Notes: generated from the sequence alone by a model not told the origin. A DNA stretch of 64,000 nucleotides from Spinellus fusiger (GCA_025094145.1 JALLLS010000021.1:124001-188000), one strand, 5' to 3'. Positions 21,482-31,801 are shown, counted from the first letter of the stretch. Numbers and translations: made by a program.

Positions 21482-22376
21482 TGTTTGGGATCCAATTCTT
21501 CTACTACCGTGCACGCGCAAAGAAAGACATCGTCTACTAAAATGGAGGATTGCTTGGTTACCACCAACACCTTCAGTTCCTTGCCAATGTGGCCACCCAT
21601 CTGCCAATCGGGACCACTTTCTCACTTGCACATTCGTTGACCATGAACGCTCCACGTTCTTGTTCTTCCTAGTTCCTGCACCACCACAAGATGTTCATCC
21701 AATTGACTATTGTCTAAATCTTCTGCCGCGCACGGTTAAGTCTTTTGTTAAATGGCGAGACCTTTGGCCCAGTCTGTTAATACTGCTGCAAGCCATTGAT
21801 CGAGCCACGTCTACTCGAGACTTTAAGGTAGAGCCATCAGCTGGTAGCTTGCTCATTGAGGCTGCTGATGGGTGTGTTGAGCGGGAACGCCAACGCCGCC
21901 ATAGAGTGCAAAAACTCCTGCAGCAACAGACGCTGTATCCTCACTTCTCCTCCGATCTCTCCTCTACCACCCATTCTTAACCCGTTTAGCAAAGCCAGAA
22001 GCTGCTAGTGTAGTTGCTGTATTTGTGTCCTTAGGATTGTCCGAGTTGCTCTAAGTATCCCTCGTTGGATTTCGAATCGCCACAGGATGACGGTTATCTT
22101 TTTGGTGTCCTGGTTTCTTTGCTGACTTTATGGCCTTTTGGATGTCTATTCATAATTCTCATTTTACCATCATTTCCACTCATTTTCCATCATTTTTCCC
22201 TCATTGAGGTTTTATATTCTCTTTTCTTTCCGTCTCTTCTCTCTTTGCATTATTTTTTTCACTTATGTATTTGAAGTGTTTCAATGTTTATTCTTTTTTT
22301 TCAAACGATCTCATAGGGTGGCTAAAATGCCCAATGCGCGAATAGCAATCAACACCCATAAATAAAAATACTTTGA
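21482..22376 (+). mobile_element. 5'-truncated non-LTR retrotransposon (LINE), copy B
   Basis: Carries the last ~165 codons of a reverse-transcriptase polyprotein, ending at 21980. It includes a Cys/His zinc-knuckle-like motif (CQCGHPSANRDHFLTC) typical of the C-terminus of fungal non-LTR elements, and then a 3' UTR of about 400 nt. An 18-bp direct repeat actgtattttcattttcc at 21464-21481 and 22377-22394 is the target-site duplication. The left repeat includes the last four bases of the Tc1 element 20109-21467, so the LINE landed on the Tc1 terminus. Copy A (9532-10245) is the same family, nearly identical where they overlap. Confidence 0.88.
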
Positions 22377-22436
22377 ACTGTATTTTCATTTTCCGAATAA
22401 TAGTTTATCCAAATTACAGTGTATCTGATATTTTCT

Positions 22437-22886
22437 ATGTTTACTTCACTCACCGAACAAACAGCTGCTAATGAGCAAACAGACATCGCTGAAAAAATAG
22501 CTGCTAATGAACAAACAGGCACTGATCAACATACACTTAGTACTGGAATTCCACATAAGACTTGTAAAAAGGGGAAACGTGCTGATGAAGATATGCGCAG
22601 AACTATCGTACATGAACACATTAACAATGGACTCACTCAAGAAAAGATAGCCGCTATAGTTGGTACTAGCCAAAATACTGTTAGTGTAATATTGAAGAGG
22701 TTCAGGGAAAACAGCACTCTTGAGTCCATAAAAGATAAAGAGAGTGTATGCATAAATACTAAGGAAGATGATTTGGAGAACTTGAAGGAAGAGCCACAAA
22801 CCACTCCAGACAATGAAGAGATTAAGCATGAACAGGATCAATCTACTTATCAAGCTCCCCTTCTACAAGCTGATGAAACAAACTAA
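22437..22886 (+). CDS. Small intact HTH protein related to Tc1 transposase DNA-binding domain
   Basis: Open for 149 codons with no stop, unlike every transposase copy around it. Residues about 45-95 form a helix-turn-helix of the kind that starts the local Tc1 transposases: compare MRRTIVHEHINNGLTQEKI and VGTSQNTVSVILKRF with the E4 start. N-terminal residues 5-25 contain a doubled EQTAANEQT-type repeat. The C-terminal ~60 residues are acidic and lack any DDE catalytic motif. No matching terminal repeats were found at its borders; a short direct repeat agtgtatctga flanks it (about 22409 and 22903). It may be a domesticated DNA-binding domain or a non-autonomous fragment that happens to be open. 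Expression is unknown. Confidence 0.5.
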   Translation: MFTSLTEQTAANEQTDIAEKIAANEQTGTDQHTLSTGIPHKTCKKGKRADEDMRRTIVHEHINNGLTQEKIAAIVGTSQNTVSVILKRFRENSTLESIKDKESVCINTKEDDLENLKEEPQTTPDNEEIKHEQDQSTYQAPLLQADETN

Positions 22887-23213
22887 GATTTCCTTATAAA
22901 ATAGTGTATCTGAATATGTCTTCATTAACAAACATAAGAATTAGATTGTGACTTGACCAATACTACTTTACTGTCTGATATAGTGTCAAAGTAATAGACT
23001 GATAAGAGACCTCTTTGTATTTACAATGGATAATATAGTGATAAAGAAAACACCTCATTTGAAAATACAAAAAAAGGTTTTTTTTCAAGTTTAAGATAGT
23101 GTATGGCTTCTACTATTTGGTGCTGATCTCAGTATTCTTACTTTTATCTCTATTTTCATTTCTATTTCTATCAGCACTGTATTTCTTTGAAACAATTTAA
23201 AGTACATTTACTA
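22887..23213. other. Intergenic spacer, no gene seen
   Basis: AT-rich sequence between the HTH frame and the 3' terminus of the right-hand Helitron copy. Nothing coding is seen. Confidence 0.5.
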
Positions 23214-24905
23214 CTAGACATTCTAATATCTTTTTGCATGAAAAAATTCAATAAGATACACTTCACTATCACTTTTTAGGTAGTTTACTTGTATCATGGG
23301 TTTCCGTCAGTTAGTCAACCGAGGCCCCAGCGATAACTGGGGAGGAGAAAGATGGGGATGAACCATAAGGCCTGGACCTTTTCTTGGTTCTAGGTGTATC
23401 TTTGGAGTCATGCTTTCTTTTGTTATATCTACAAAAGCGCTCTGGGTGGGTACCATTTTCCCTTTGAGACATTAGAATATGTCTAAAGTTCAATGTAGCA
23501 GCTAGATCACGATTTCAAAGCTTCAATGTCTTGTCTTTCATACAATTCTGGTTTGAACACCTATTTGAAGAGAGAGAAAGATGAGTCTTTTTTTTATATA
23601 TAAAATTAAGAAGAAATGACCTGAGAAGACCATGACATTTAACTTGGAGTATTTTTGTTCGTTGATAGAACATAGGGTTCTTGACATGTTTAAATGTTTC
23701 CAAGGGTGAGTACTTGCACTCAGGACACAGGATCGATGTTTTGAATTCATTGATAAGATAGAGTTTGAATCCTTCCTTCTTCAACATTCTCTGCATGCCT
23801 TTTCCCTTTATTGTCATTACTCTGGTAGGATTCGCACCTGGATAACTTGCTATAGGCCTTTCATCAGTCTCCTATGAAAACCAAACATGTAAGAACTCTA
23901 GGTTGATTCTATAGGCATGTTGTATTTTCTTTACTTTATTCTTATTTTGTTGACTGTATAACATCTTTAGTTCAGAAAGAATAGATAAAAATACAATAAG
24001 AAAGAGGAAATAAATAGTTATTTTATTAGCAACACTGAATAGTATCAGCTACTATTTATCATCTATTGATGTGATGGTGTTGTCAATAGCTTCTTGGGTC
24101 CAAAGGTATTTGGTTTAATTAACGTACAATTAACTCTCCTCTTATTTATTCAACTTGTCTGTTATTCTTTTATACTTCTTTTATACTTTAATGATTACTA
24201 CAAATAGAAAAACTTGGCAGAAATCACCACCAAAAGGCATACATTCTAATACAGGCTGTTGTAATTTTATATTATCTCTGAAAGATCAATCCACTGTATT
24301 CAAATATACTACAGCTAATCATAGATGCTTCATCACAAACCATTAATTGTGTAGCTGTTTTTTTTAAAACAATTTGCTAACTATTTGTTTCTCGTTTTTA
24401 GTGTCTAAGACCTGGAGTAACAGTAGCTGCACACCACTTAGTATATCTCTTCTTAGTGTGTCTTGGTTGTGCCGTATGAAGTTCAGGTAACCTTGTTCAA
24501 TGTTATCATGGATGTCTACTCTATACTGATAAAAAGGGCCTTCCAAATACATGCAAGTGACTGGAATCATTTCCGTACATTAGTCTGAAACAGTAGTGTT
24601 TTAGTGTGCTTATCTTGACATTTTGGTCATTGACTGAGCATGTATTTATAGTCCAACCTAACTGTCCTGCAGGGAAAAATAAGTACGTAACTCATAGGAT
24701 TATATGACTGATTCATATTACTCATTCTTTACAGTAAGCTGCCATTTCCTGGCCATATCACAATGTCTCTACTTTCTGTCTGGTATCTATCATTATTTGG
24801 ACAGTTAGGATGACTTTTGCGCAAATGACTCTATCCACAACAGCCTTTATATCTATTTTGAAGAGGGTTCACTCAAATAATGCTATTGGGTATATAATTA
24901 GGATA
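23214..24905 (-). mobile_element. Decayed Helitron (right copy) carrying a Fanzor gene fragment
   Basis: Inverted partner of 16040-17119 and less deleted. On the minus strand: RDIVIWPGNGSLL (about 24760), NQSYNPMSYVLIFP (about 24715-24675), QYRVDIHDNIEQGYLNFIRH and NQDTLRRDILSG (24520-24420) from the Helitron N domain, and FGGDFCQVF (about 24230) from the fGGDFRQ helicase motif. The Fanzor fragment (23311-23880) follows. The 3' end is CTAG at the complement of 23214-23217, preceded by an imperfect hairpin. W-to-stop and Q-to-stop changes differ between the two copies, so both decayed after they separated. The 5' end is uncertain; a Tc1 relic begins at 24935. Confidence 0.8.
23311..23880 (-). 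pseudogene. Fanzor (eukaryotic TnpB/IS605 OrfB-like) C-terminal fragment
   Basis: Two exons are readable: about 23880-23621 and 23560-23311, split by a 60-nt GT-AG intron. The first contains GFKLYLINEFKTSILCPEC and ETFKHVKNP. Joined across the intron the sequence reads CHGLLR then CSNQNC, completing a CPxC...CxxxxC zinc ribbon. Then follows NRDLAATLNFRHIL, the RuvC-III aspartate motif of Fanzor/TnpB nucleases. The tryptophan usually preceding NRD is TGA here (near 23516-23518), and everything upstream of about 150 residues, including the RuvC-I and II acidic residues, is missing, so it cannot be active. Living Fanzors are RNA-guided DNA endonucleases. The identification rests on motif order and my knowledge of the family. 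Confidence 0.8.
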
Positions 24906-24934
24906 AACATACTTGTTCAAGAAAGTGTGAATAC

Positions 24935-26070
24935 AGCCACACTCAATTGAGTTGAGTGCTTGTGAAAATAAATATCAGGACAAAATAGATAGGCCATGTT
25001 CAACATTAAATAAAACATTTTACATTTGATCTATAAGCTCCAAACTTAAGCATATCAAGTCTCAATATCTTTAATTATAGAAAATAGAATAATAATACAG
25101 TTAATATTTTGTATAGCCTTCTTTGGCATCAATGACATCCTGGCATCTGTCTGTCATACTCTGAACTCATCGTTGTGCAAGTTCAATATCAACTTTCTAC
25201 ATTGATAATAGATACTCTTTTCTTTCTTCAATTCATATTTCCAAGGCGTATCAGACATGTTCAATTGAGTTCAAGTCAGGCATTTGTGTAGGCTAGTACT
25301 CAAAGTCCCTAATCTGATGTCTCTTTTCACCATCTAGCATAGGCCCCAGTAGGACAGCTAGCACCCTTTTATTTTAACAGGAACTCGCTGTTTTCTTTCT
25401 GATACAATTCCATAAACCAAGGATGGAACTCACTAACTAAAACAATGATGTATTCGTCTCGGTTTACAGTGCTATCAACAAAGACTAATGAGCCAAATCC
25501 ATTAGCCTGAAAACAGCTCTAAAACATCACACCATCACCACCAAACTATATTGTTGGAATAATAGGGTTATAACTATATCGTTCTCTAACTATTTTAATG
25601 ACACAGACATCTCTATTGCTCTTTTTCATAATGTATGTTGACTTATCAGACTAAATGATACCTCTCCACTGGTTACTTGTCCAACTGGCATGTTCCTTAG
25701 CCCAACAAAGCTGCTTTTCTTTGTGTGTTTTTCAGTTAAAGCTGGCTTGTGGTCTACAGAAAAGGATACATACTCTAACTGATTGAAATAGCTGATAAGG
25801 GTGTTTCTACATACATCTACCTCAAACTTGAACATTTGCAATTTCAACTGATCGTATGAGGCAAATGGATCCTTTCTAATAATATCTTTCCAGGTGTCTT
25901 ACATCCATCTCATCCACTTTTCTATGTTTTCAATAACTCTCTAAATGCAATAGTCATCTACACTCTTTGATGTTTCTAACACTACTTTAAACTATAGGCT
26001 TTTTCCTCATAATCACAGCCAACTCTAATCCAGTCATAAACAGACAATAAATACCCTATCATCTATATTT
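24935..26070 (-). mobile_element. Tc1/mariner relic (family of E1/E2)
   Basis: 3' terminus cagccacactcaattg after TA at 24933-24934. Transposase fragments run on the minus strand from about 26060 to 25120: DPFASYDQLKL, DVCRNTLISYFNQLEYVSF, DHKPALTEKH and PDLNSIEHV (complement of about 25250-25290). Multiple stops and frameshifts are present. It lies immediately downstream of the AsnRS gene and next to the Helitron copy. The 5' end is approximate. Confidence 0.75.
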
Positions 26071-26272
26071 TGTCTTGTCCAATTCCCCACAAATGTAATA
26101 TTTTGAATATCCATCTGAAATACTGTGTTGGCCTAACACTATTGAGAAAGAAAAGAGCTCCATACAATATAAATAAGTCTCTCTTTTTCCCTTTTATCAC
26201 CATACTTCCCAATAAATATTAATATTAAATAATAATTATATATAAAGAGCAGTGTAGAGTGGGGTTGTCTAA

Positions 26273-27917
26273 TTAATATTTGCAATGTCCTACCCATCGA
26301 GGAACAGGCACAACATCTTTTACATTTTCCTGTCCTGTAATCCACACAATAAAGCGCTCAAAGCCAAGACCAAATCCACCATGAGGAGCACTTCCATATT
26401 TACGCAGATCCAAATACCACTCATAGTCTTTTGTTTTCATCTGTGCCTTTTCCATGGCACTTCTCAAGACATCCTCACGCTCCTCACGCATGGAGCCACC
26501 TACCAACTCACCCACGCCAGGCATCAGCAGATCAAAACAGCCTACCGTCTTGCCATCTTCATGAGCACGCATGTAGAATGGTTTGATAGCCTCTGGATAA
26601 TCAGTGACAAACAAGGGCGAGTTATAGTAGGTACTGCAAAGGTAGCGTTCATGCTCAGCCGGTAGACTGTTTCCCCATACCACAGGAAAATCAGCACTGA
26701 TCTTTCTTTCTTTTCGTGCCTTGAGAAGTATCTCAATGGCCTCTGTATAAGTAATGCGTTTGAATGGCTTCTCCAGCACTGTGTTCAGTCTATGAATAAT
26801 GTTCTTTTCTACCCAGGAAGCAAACAAGCTCACGTCGTCTGGGCATTTGGCCAATACATGGCGTATTGTGTGCTTAATGCTGGCTTCTGTGACATCCAAC
26901 AATTGATCTACATTGTCAACAAATGCCATTTCTGCCTCTAACATCCAGAATTCTGCCAAATGACGAGAAGTGACGGAGGCTTCTGCACGAAAGACAGGAC
27001 CAAGTGTATAGACACGCGACAAGGCAGAGGCCATCATTTCAGCATGCAACTGGCCCGAGACTGTCAGATACACAGGTTTTTTGAAAAAGGCATCGTCTTT
27101 CTGGGCTCCCTTGGGAGACACTTGAAAGACTTCACCCGCTCCTTCACAGTCATGCGAAGTCAGAATAGGGGTGTTGACCATAGTAAAGTTGTGATTCTAT
27201 GCTTGTAGTAGCTATAGTCAGTGTGAAATCCAAACGAACTACTACAACAACAAAAGATCAACGCACCGCAAAGAACTGATGGAAGCCTTGACTGGCAGCA
27301 TGTCGGATACGAAGCGTAGCACTTCCTATATTTCCACGACTTCTTAAATGACCAATCTCACGTAGGAATTCATTGGTGTGGTGTTTGTTTTGTAAGGGAT
27401 AGGCCTATTCAAGACAGTAAGTCAGATGTCTCTTGTGGGCATGTATCTGTAGGCAGTAATGCATACCTTGCTGCTTGGACCGAGAACTGTTGTTTTCATC
27501 GAGATCAATTCATTCGACTGTTTTTTACCGAGGCTCTCTGTAATAGTACCGCAGAACTCCACACAAGCACCAGGAGTGAGTCTAGTTCTCCTGTCAGCCC
27601 ACGTTGTCCATGGCATTGACTCAATATACTCACTTTTCAGCATCCGTTATGTTTAAAACGACCTGCATACCTCGGGGTGACGTGCCATCATTGACAGAGG
27701 CAAAACAGATATTCTTTTGTAGACGCACTGACTTGACCCACGCCCTGAGAACCACATTCTCTTTGGGAGTTTCTTCACTCATTATCTCACGGATACATTG
27801 TGTAGGAAACAATGGCTTGGTCTCTGTAGAATAGCACAGGGCCCTTACCGCTGGACGGCACTGTCTTAACCCACCCAAGAAAAACATAAACAAATTGCCT
27901 GCAAGCCCAACAGCCAC
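26273..27917 (-). CDS. Asparaginyl-tRNA synthetase, mitochondrial type
   Basis: Model, minus strand: exons 27917-27634, 27590-27467, 27404-27267, 27196-26273, giving 489 aa. The N-terminus is hydrophobic/Arg-rich (FLGGLRQCRPAVRALCYST), fitting a mitochondrial presequence. An OB-fold anticodon-binding domain follows (LRAWVKSVRLQKNICFASVNDG, about residues 55-145). The class II catalytic domain shows RSRGNIGSATLRIRH, TPILTSHDCEGAGEVF, LTVSGQLHAEMMASALSRVY, motif 2 (FRAEAS, HLAEFWMLEAEM) and motif 3 (GFGLGFERFIVWITG), and ends VPRWVGHCKY. TSHDCEGAGEVF and the GQLHAE run identify the asparagine enzyme (yeast Slm5, human NARS2) rather than Asp- or Lys-RS. Divergent from TOM40 with 177 nt between start codons. 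Confidence 0.93.
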
Positions 27918-28094
27918 TCAAATGGGAGGACAGGAACCGAGGCCTACAAGTGATGATGTCACAGCAGTCAAAAAATAGTCACTTATTTATTTTTCAATAT
28001 GGTAAATCCTCCAAGACGCTGGTTTTTTAGTCATTATCAGTGGACAGACACATTTGGCCATCTTTTTTTTCTTCTTCCTCTTCTTATATAAACC
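27918..28094. promoter_or_regulatory. Shared divergent promoter region, AsnRS and TOM40
   Basis: Only 177 nt separate the two ATGs, so both core promoters and 5' UTRs must lie here. A tatataaa-like sequence at about 28084-28091 is too close to the TOM40 ATG to be its TATA box in the usual geometry. Both products are mitochondrial. Confidence 0.55.
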
Positions 28095-29444
28095 ATGTCT
28101 TCCCCAGAAGCCACACGTCTTTACTCGCCCTTGTCCACGTCGCCTTTCGCTCTTAAAAACAAGCCTCCCACTGGTTCAGCATGGAACCCTCTTCATTGGC
28201 ACTCATTGTTTCAATACCACAAGACACGTCTTGCCTTGCCCAACCCGGATAAATTTGAACGCCTCCACAGAGAAGTCAAAGGTAGGAAGCCATTGTCCCG
28301 AGGAGAAGAAATTCAACGTGTTTAGATACCTTTACGACCAATTACCTTTTTGACGGTGCACAGGCCAACATCGTCAAGGAGCTGTCGAGCAGTTTCCATG
28401 TGCAGCACCAATTCTCGCTTGGCTCACAAGTCATGCCCCCCATGTACAACTTCATGTCAGGCTACATGACAGAAAACGTAAGTGGTGGACGGACTATTGT
28501 TCAGGCACACGTTCTTGTTGAGTCCATGAACAACAAATAATAATAATATTTTTGGGTGATTTGTGATTATCACAGACCATGGTTCAGGGCACAATGGATA
28601 ACGACACCAATCTTAATGCTGTGGTCCGTCGTATGTGGTCCCCTCGTCTTGCTACCAAAGTAGTTGCCCAGGTAAAGTCCACTTTATCTATGGTATCTAT
28701 AGCAGTATCTATAGTATCTATAGCATCTATTATCACCTTTATTATTATTGAACAATGTCTCTTTTGCTCTGTGCTAATGCTCTCTTGTACCTTCAAAAGC
28801 TCACCAACATGCCTGGCCACTCCATGCTACAAGTGGAAAATGACTATACTGGCTCTGATTTCTCATTGAACTTCAAGGCCATGAACCCCAACCCCCTTGA
28901 ATTCACCGGTCTTTATATGGCCTCTTACCTGCAGTCCGTCACGCCCCATCTTGCAGTGGGATCCGAGGTGGTGTTGCAGAGACCTACAGCTGACATGGAG
29001 GAGGCTGCCATGTCGTTGGTGGCCAAATACAGTGGCTCTGACTACATTGCCACTGCACAGATCCAGGGCATGGGGGCAATACAAGCTAGTTACTACCAGC
29101 GCATCAACGAAAAGGTTGATTTTGGTGTGGAGTTGAATATGATGGTGCAGGGCCAGAGAAGAGAGGCTGTAGCTACTGTGGGAGGCAAATTTGATTTTAG
29201 ACAGGCCACCTTTAGAGGACAGATTGATACAACCGGAAGAGTGTCTGCAGTATTAGAAGAAAAGATGGCTCCTGGGTTCTCCTTTTTGATCAGTGGAGAT
29301 TTAGACCATGTCAAGGCAAGTGTGAGCAAGAAAGAAAAAACGAAGAGAGAGTGTGTAGATATAGTGGGTAACTAACATCAAATCATTCATTGGGTTGTAT
29401 AGGGCCAAAGCAAATTTGGTGTCGGAATTATGCTGTCTGCTTAG
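28095..29444 (+). CDS. TOM40: TOM40, mitochondrial outer-membrane import channel
   Basis: Model: exons 28095-28281, 28326-28477, 28576-28671, 28800-29315, 29403-29444, giving 330 aa. TOM40 is the beta-barrel pore of the TOM complex, through which nearly all mitochondrial precursors pass. Family landmarks: NPDKFERLHREVK, DTFTTNYLFDGAQANIVKEL, FSLGSQ.MPPMYNF, and a C-terminal beta-signal region, DHVK then GQSKFGVGIMLSA. The porin-3 fold is indicated by alternating hydrophobic strands. The last intron (29316-29402) starts with GC, not GT: AAG/GCAAGT...TATAG. The frame and the expected DHVKGQSKFGVG junction leave no GT alternative. A branch-point-like ctaac lies at about 29371. The short last exon (14 codons) carries the essential beta-signal. 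Confidence 0.95.
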
Positions 29445-29865
29445 AAAGATCGAGGAGAATGAATGTGGATGTATTATGTCTTATAAGTGTATAAATAAAA
29501 CATATAAAAAGAAACCTCCAATTGGACACACCAATCCTACCACACAACTCGCACACTTTGAACACTATAAACAATAAAAATATAAAAAAAATAAAAAAAT
29601 AAAGGTAGTCGTTATTCAGCAGATCTTCCATGAACTGACCAATCAGTGGCAACCAATAAATAGTGCTCATGGTTGCCTTGATATGAAATGAATTGCGCCA
29701 TTCTGTACTCTATCATACTCATTAAAAGAATGTTATTTGTGTAGAGTAAACTTGTTTTTCATTCACTTCTCTATTTTGTGTGTGTGTGTGTGTTTTTGTG
29801 TGTGTGTTTTTGTGTTTTATAACTTTGTGTATTTTATAACTTTGTATTTTTTATAACTTTGACTT
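29445..29865. other. Intergenic region upstream of MET30-like gene
   Basis: AT-rich, with a (GT)n tract at about 29777-29810 and three imperfect ataactttg(t/a) units at about 29818-29862 just before the next start codon, possibly promoter-proximal. No gene seen. Confidence 0.5.
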
Positions 29866-31524
29866 ATGGACAACTCGAATCCTTTTTGCTCTCGGCACAG
29901 ACCTGCTCTTTCTTATTCTACCAATCCAGATGCCCCAAAAAAAGTGCAAAAGGTAGATATATGCATTCTCACCTTTATCCACAACACAACAAGGAAGAAG
30001 GGAGAAGGGAGAAAAGAAAAACGACTCATGGTTGGATAGGAGTTGGCTTTACTTCCCCTCATCGACCAACAGCCAATAGATTATGTCTGGTCTGTCTTTT
30101 CATCGGCCACCTCTCATCAAAGGATTCTTATTCTCAAAGGACTCCTCTCTACCTGCTGCACCTCCCAACTGTCCTATATTGCAAAGGAACTGGATCCTCT
30201 TCTCAGATATGACTTTACAGTGACCCTGCCTCCTGAAGTGTCTATAAGAATCTTTGCCTTCTTGGATGCACGTTCTTTATGCGCCGCTTCTCAAGTCTGT
30301 CGCCGCTGGAAACAGTTGGCGGACGATAATAGTCTATGGCATAGAATGTGTGAGCAACACATTGATAAGAAGTGTGAGAAATGTGGCTGGGGACTGGCCC
30401 TTCTTCATAAACGAGGACCCATCCGTGGATCCAAAAAGCGTTCTCGAGAAACCCAAGATCCCCTCTCTATGGAAAACAACATTGAGATAACACCATGGAA
30501 GGTCCTTTATAAGGAGCGTCTTATTGTGGAATCCCATTGGCGTAGAAACAAGGCCCAACACTCGATGTTCAAAGCCCACAGTCAGGGCATTACCTGTCTC
30601 CAACTCTGTGAGTACCAGAATGTTATAATGACGGCCTCTAAAGATAAAACCGTGGCTGTTTGGGATCTGAAAACAGGCCAACTCATAAGCACACTCACAG
30701 GCCATACCCGGTGTGTAGAGAGCCTCCAATTCGACACTACAAAGCTAGTCACAGGATCCATGGACAATACCCTCAAGATATGGAATTACCGCACAGGACA
30801 GTGTATCCGCACTCTGGAGGGACATACCAGTGGAGTGCTGCATCTTCATTTTGATGCTCAGACCCTCGCCAGTGGGTCTGTCGATAGCACGATCAAAATA
30901 TGGAACTTCTACACTGGAAAATGCTATACTTTGGCAGGTCACACTCAGTCTGTTCACCATGTTCAAATCCACGACCACAGTGCCTATTTAATTTCCAGCA
31001 GTAGTGACACAACTGTCCGTGTGTGGGATTTAGAAAAGAGAACCTGTCTGAGAGTGCTGAAAGGTCACGGGGCGTCTGTCCAGGTCTCTCTCCCGAGTCA
31101 ACCAGGCTTCCTCCATCGTTTCCATCCTCCCGGTCCCGGAGCAGCGGGAAGTATGAGCCAATCACAGTGGGGTCCGAAGGCATCGGGAACAGTCCAGACT
31201 ACCCCACAACGTACGTCTGCTCCAGTGCTTATTTCGGGGTCTCTGGACACCAACCTTAAAGTGTGGTCCATGGCAACAGGCGAGTGTCTGGCTACATTAC
31301 AGAGCTACACTCAGGGCATTCGTGCCCTTGCTTATGATAAATTACGTCTTGTGAGTGGATCTCGGGACGGAATTGTTAAAGTATGGGACATTGAAAGGGG
31401 CATTCCCATGTACACGCTTCATGTGCATACTTCAGCTGTCACTGCGCTTGCTCTTAGTGACACCAAGGTAGTCACTGCTTCTGATGATGGTGAGATTCAT
31501 ATTTGGGATTTCATAGGCTCATAA
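29866..31524 (+). CDS. F-box/WD40 protein of the MET30 / sulfur-controller family
   Basis: Model: exons 29866-29952 and 30040-31524, giving 523 aa. It is the substrate receptor of an SCF ubiquitin ligase; in yeasts MET30 controls sulfur-amino-acid genes and responds to heavy metals. An N-terminal helical region (IDYVWSVFSSATSHQRILIL) precedes the F-box (about residues 88-135: LPPEVSIRIFAFLDARSLC...VCRRWKQLADD). Then MCEQHIDKKCEKCGWGL, a Cys-rich signature typical of MET30/Pof1/SconB. Seven WD40 blades follow from about residue 195, each with a GHT...V or W-type ending (VWDLKTG, IWNYRTG, IWNFYTG, VWDLEKR, VWSMATG, VWDIERG, IWDFIGS). One blade carries an unusual insert of about 40 residues rich in Gly/Pro/Ser/Gln (31081-31205). 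Convergent with RSP5, 277 nt between stops. Confidence 0.9.
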
Positions 31525-31649
31525 ACTACCTTATCCTTTTGTACATATTTCTCTCTCTTTGTTTTATCCTTGTTCTCGTTTTTTCTTCTTGTTTCTACAT
31601 GTATTTCAATATTATACATATGCATATACATATACATATATATGCATAT

Positions 31650-31683
<34 letters not shown>

Positions 31684-31801
31684 ATTTATAAAAAATAAAA
31701 ATAAATATGTTATTTGTAGTGTTTGTTTGACTATAGGAAAAGAATAAAAAGAAAAGAGAAAAGAGAAAAGAGAAAAGAAAAAAAAAGGCATATCGTATAA
31801 G
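31525..31801. other. Convergent 3' region between MET30-like and RSP5
   Basis: 277 nt between stop codons, with tandem cata/tatg runs (31618-31650), a (AATC)n tract at 31650-31680 and an A/G-rich run (31740-31790). Both 3' UTRs must share this space and may overlap. Confidence 0.6.

Noticed and set aside
23214..24905. An active RNA-guided nuclease locus
   Set aside because: Only the C-terminal ~150 residues of the Fanzor remain, a conserved tryptophan codon is TGA, and the RuvC-I/II acidic residues are absent.
27154..27181. AsnRS starting at the internal ATG at 27181
   Set aside because: Upstream exons supply the OB-fold domain, conserved RSRGNIGSATLRIRH and a presequence, and all junctions close in frame.
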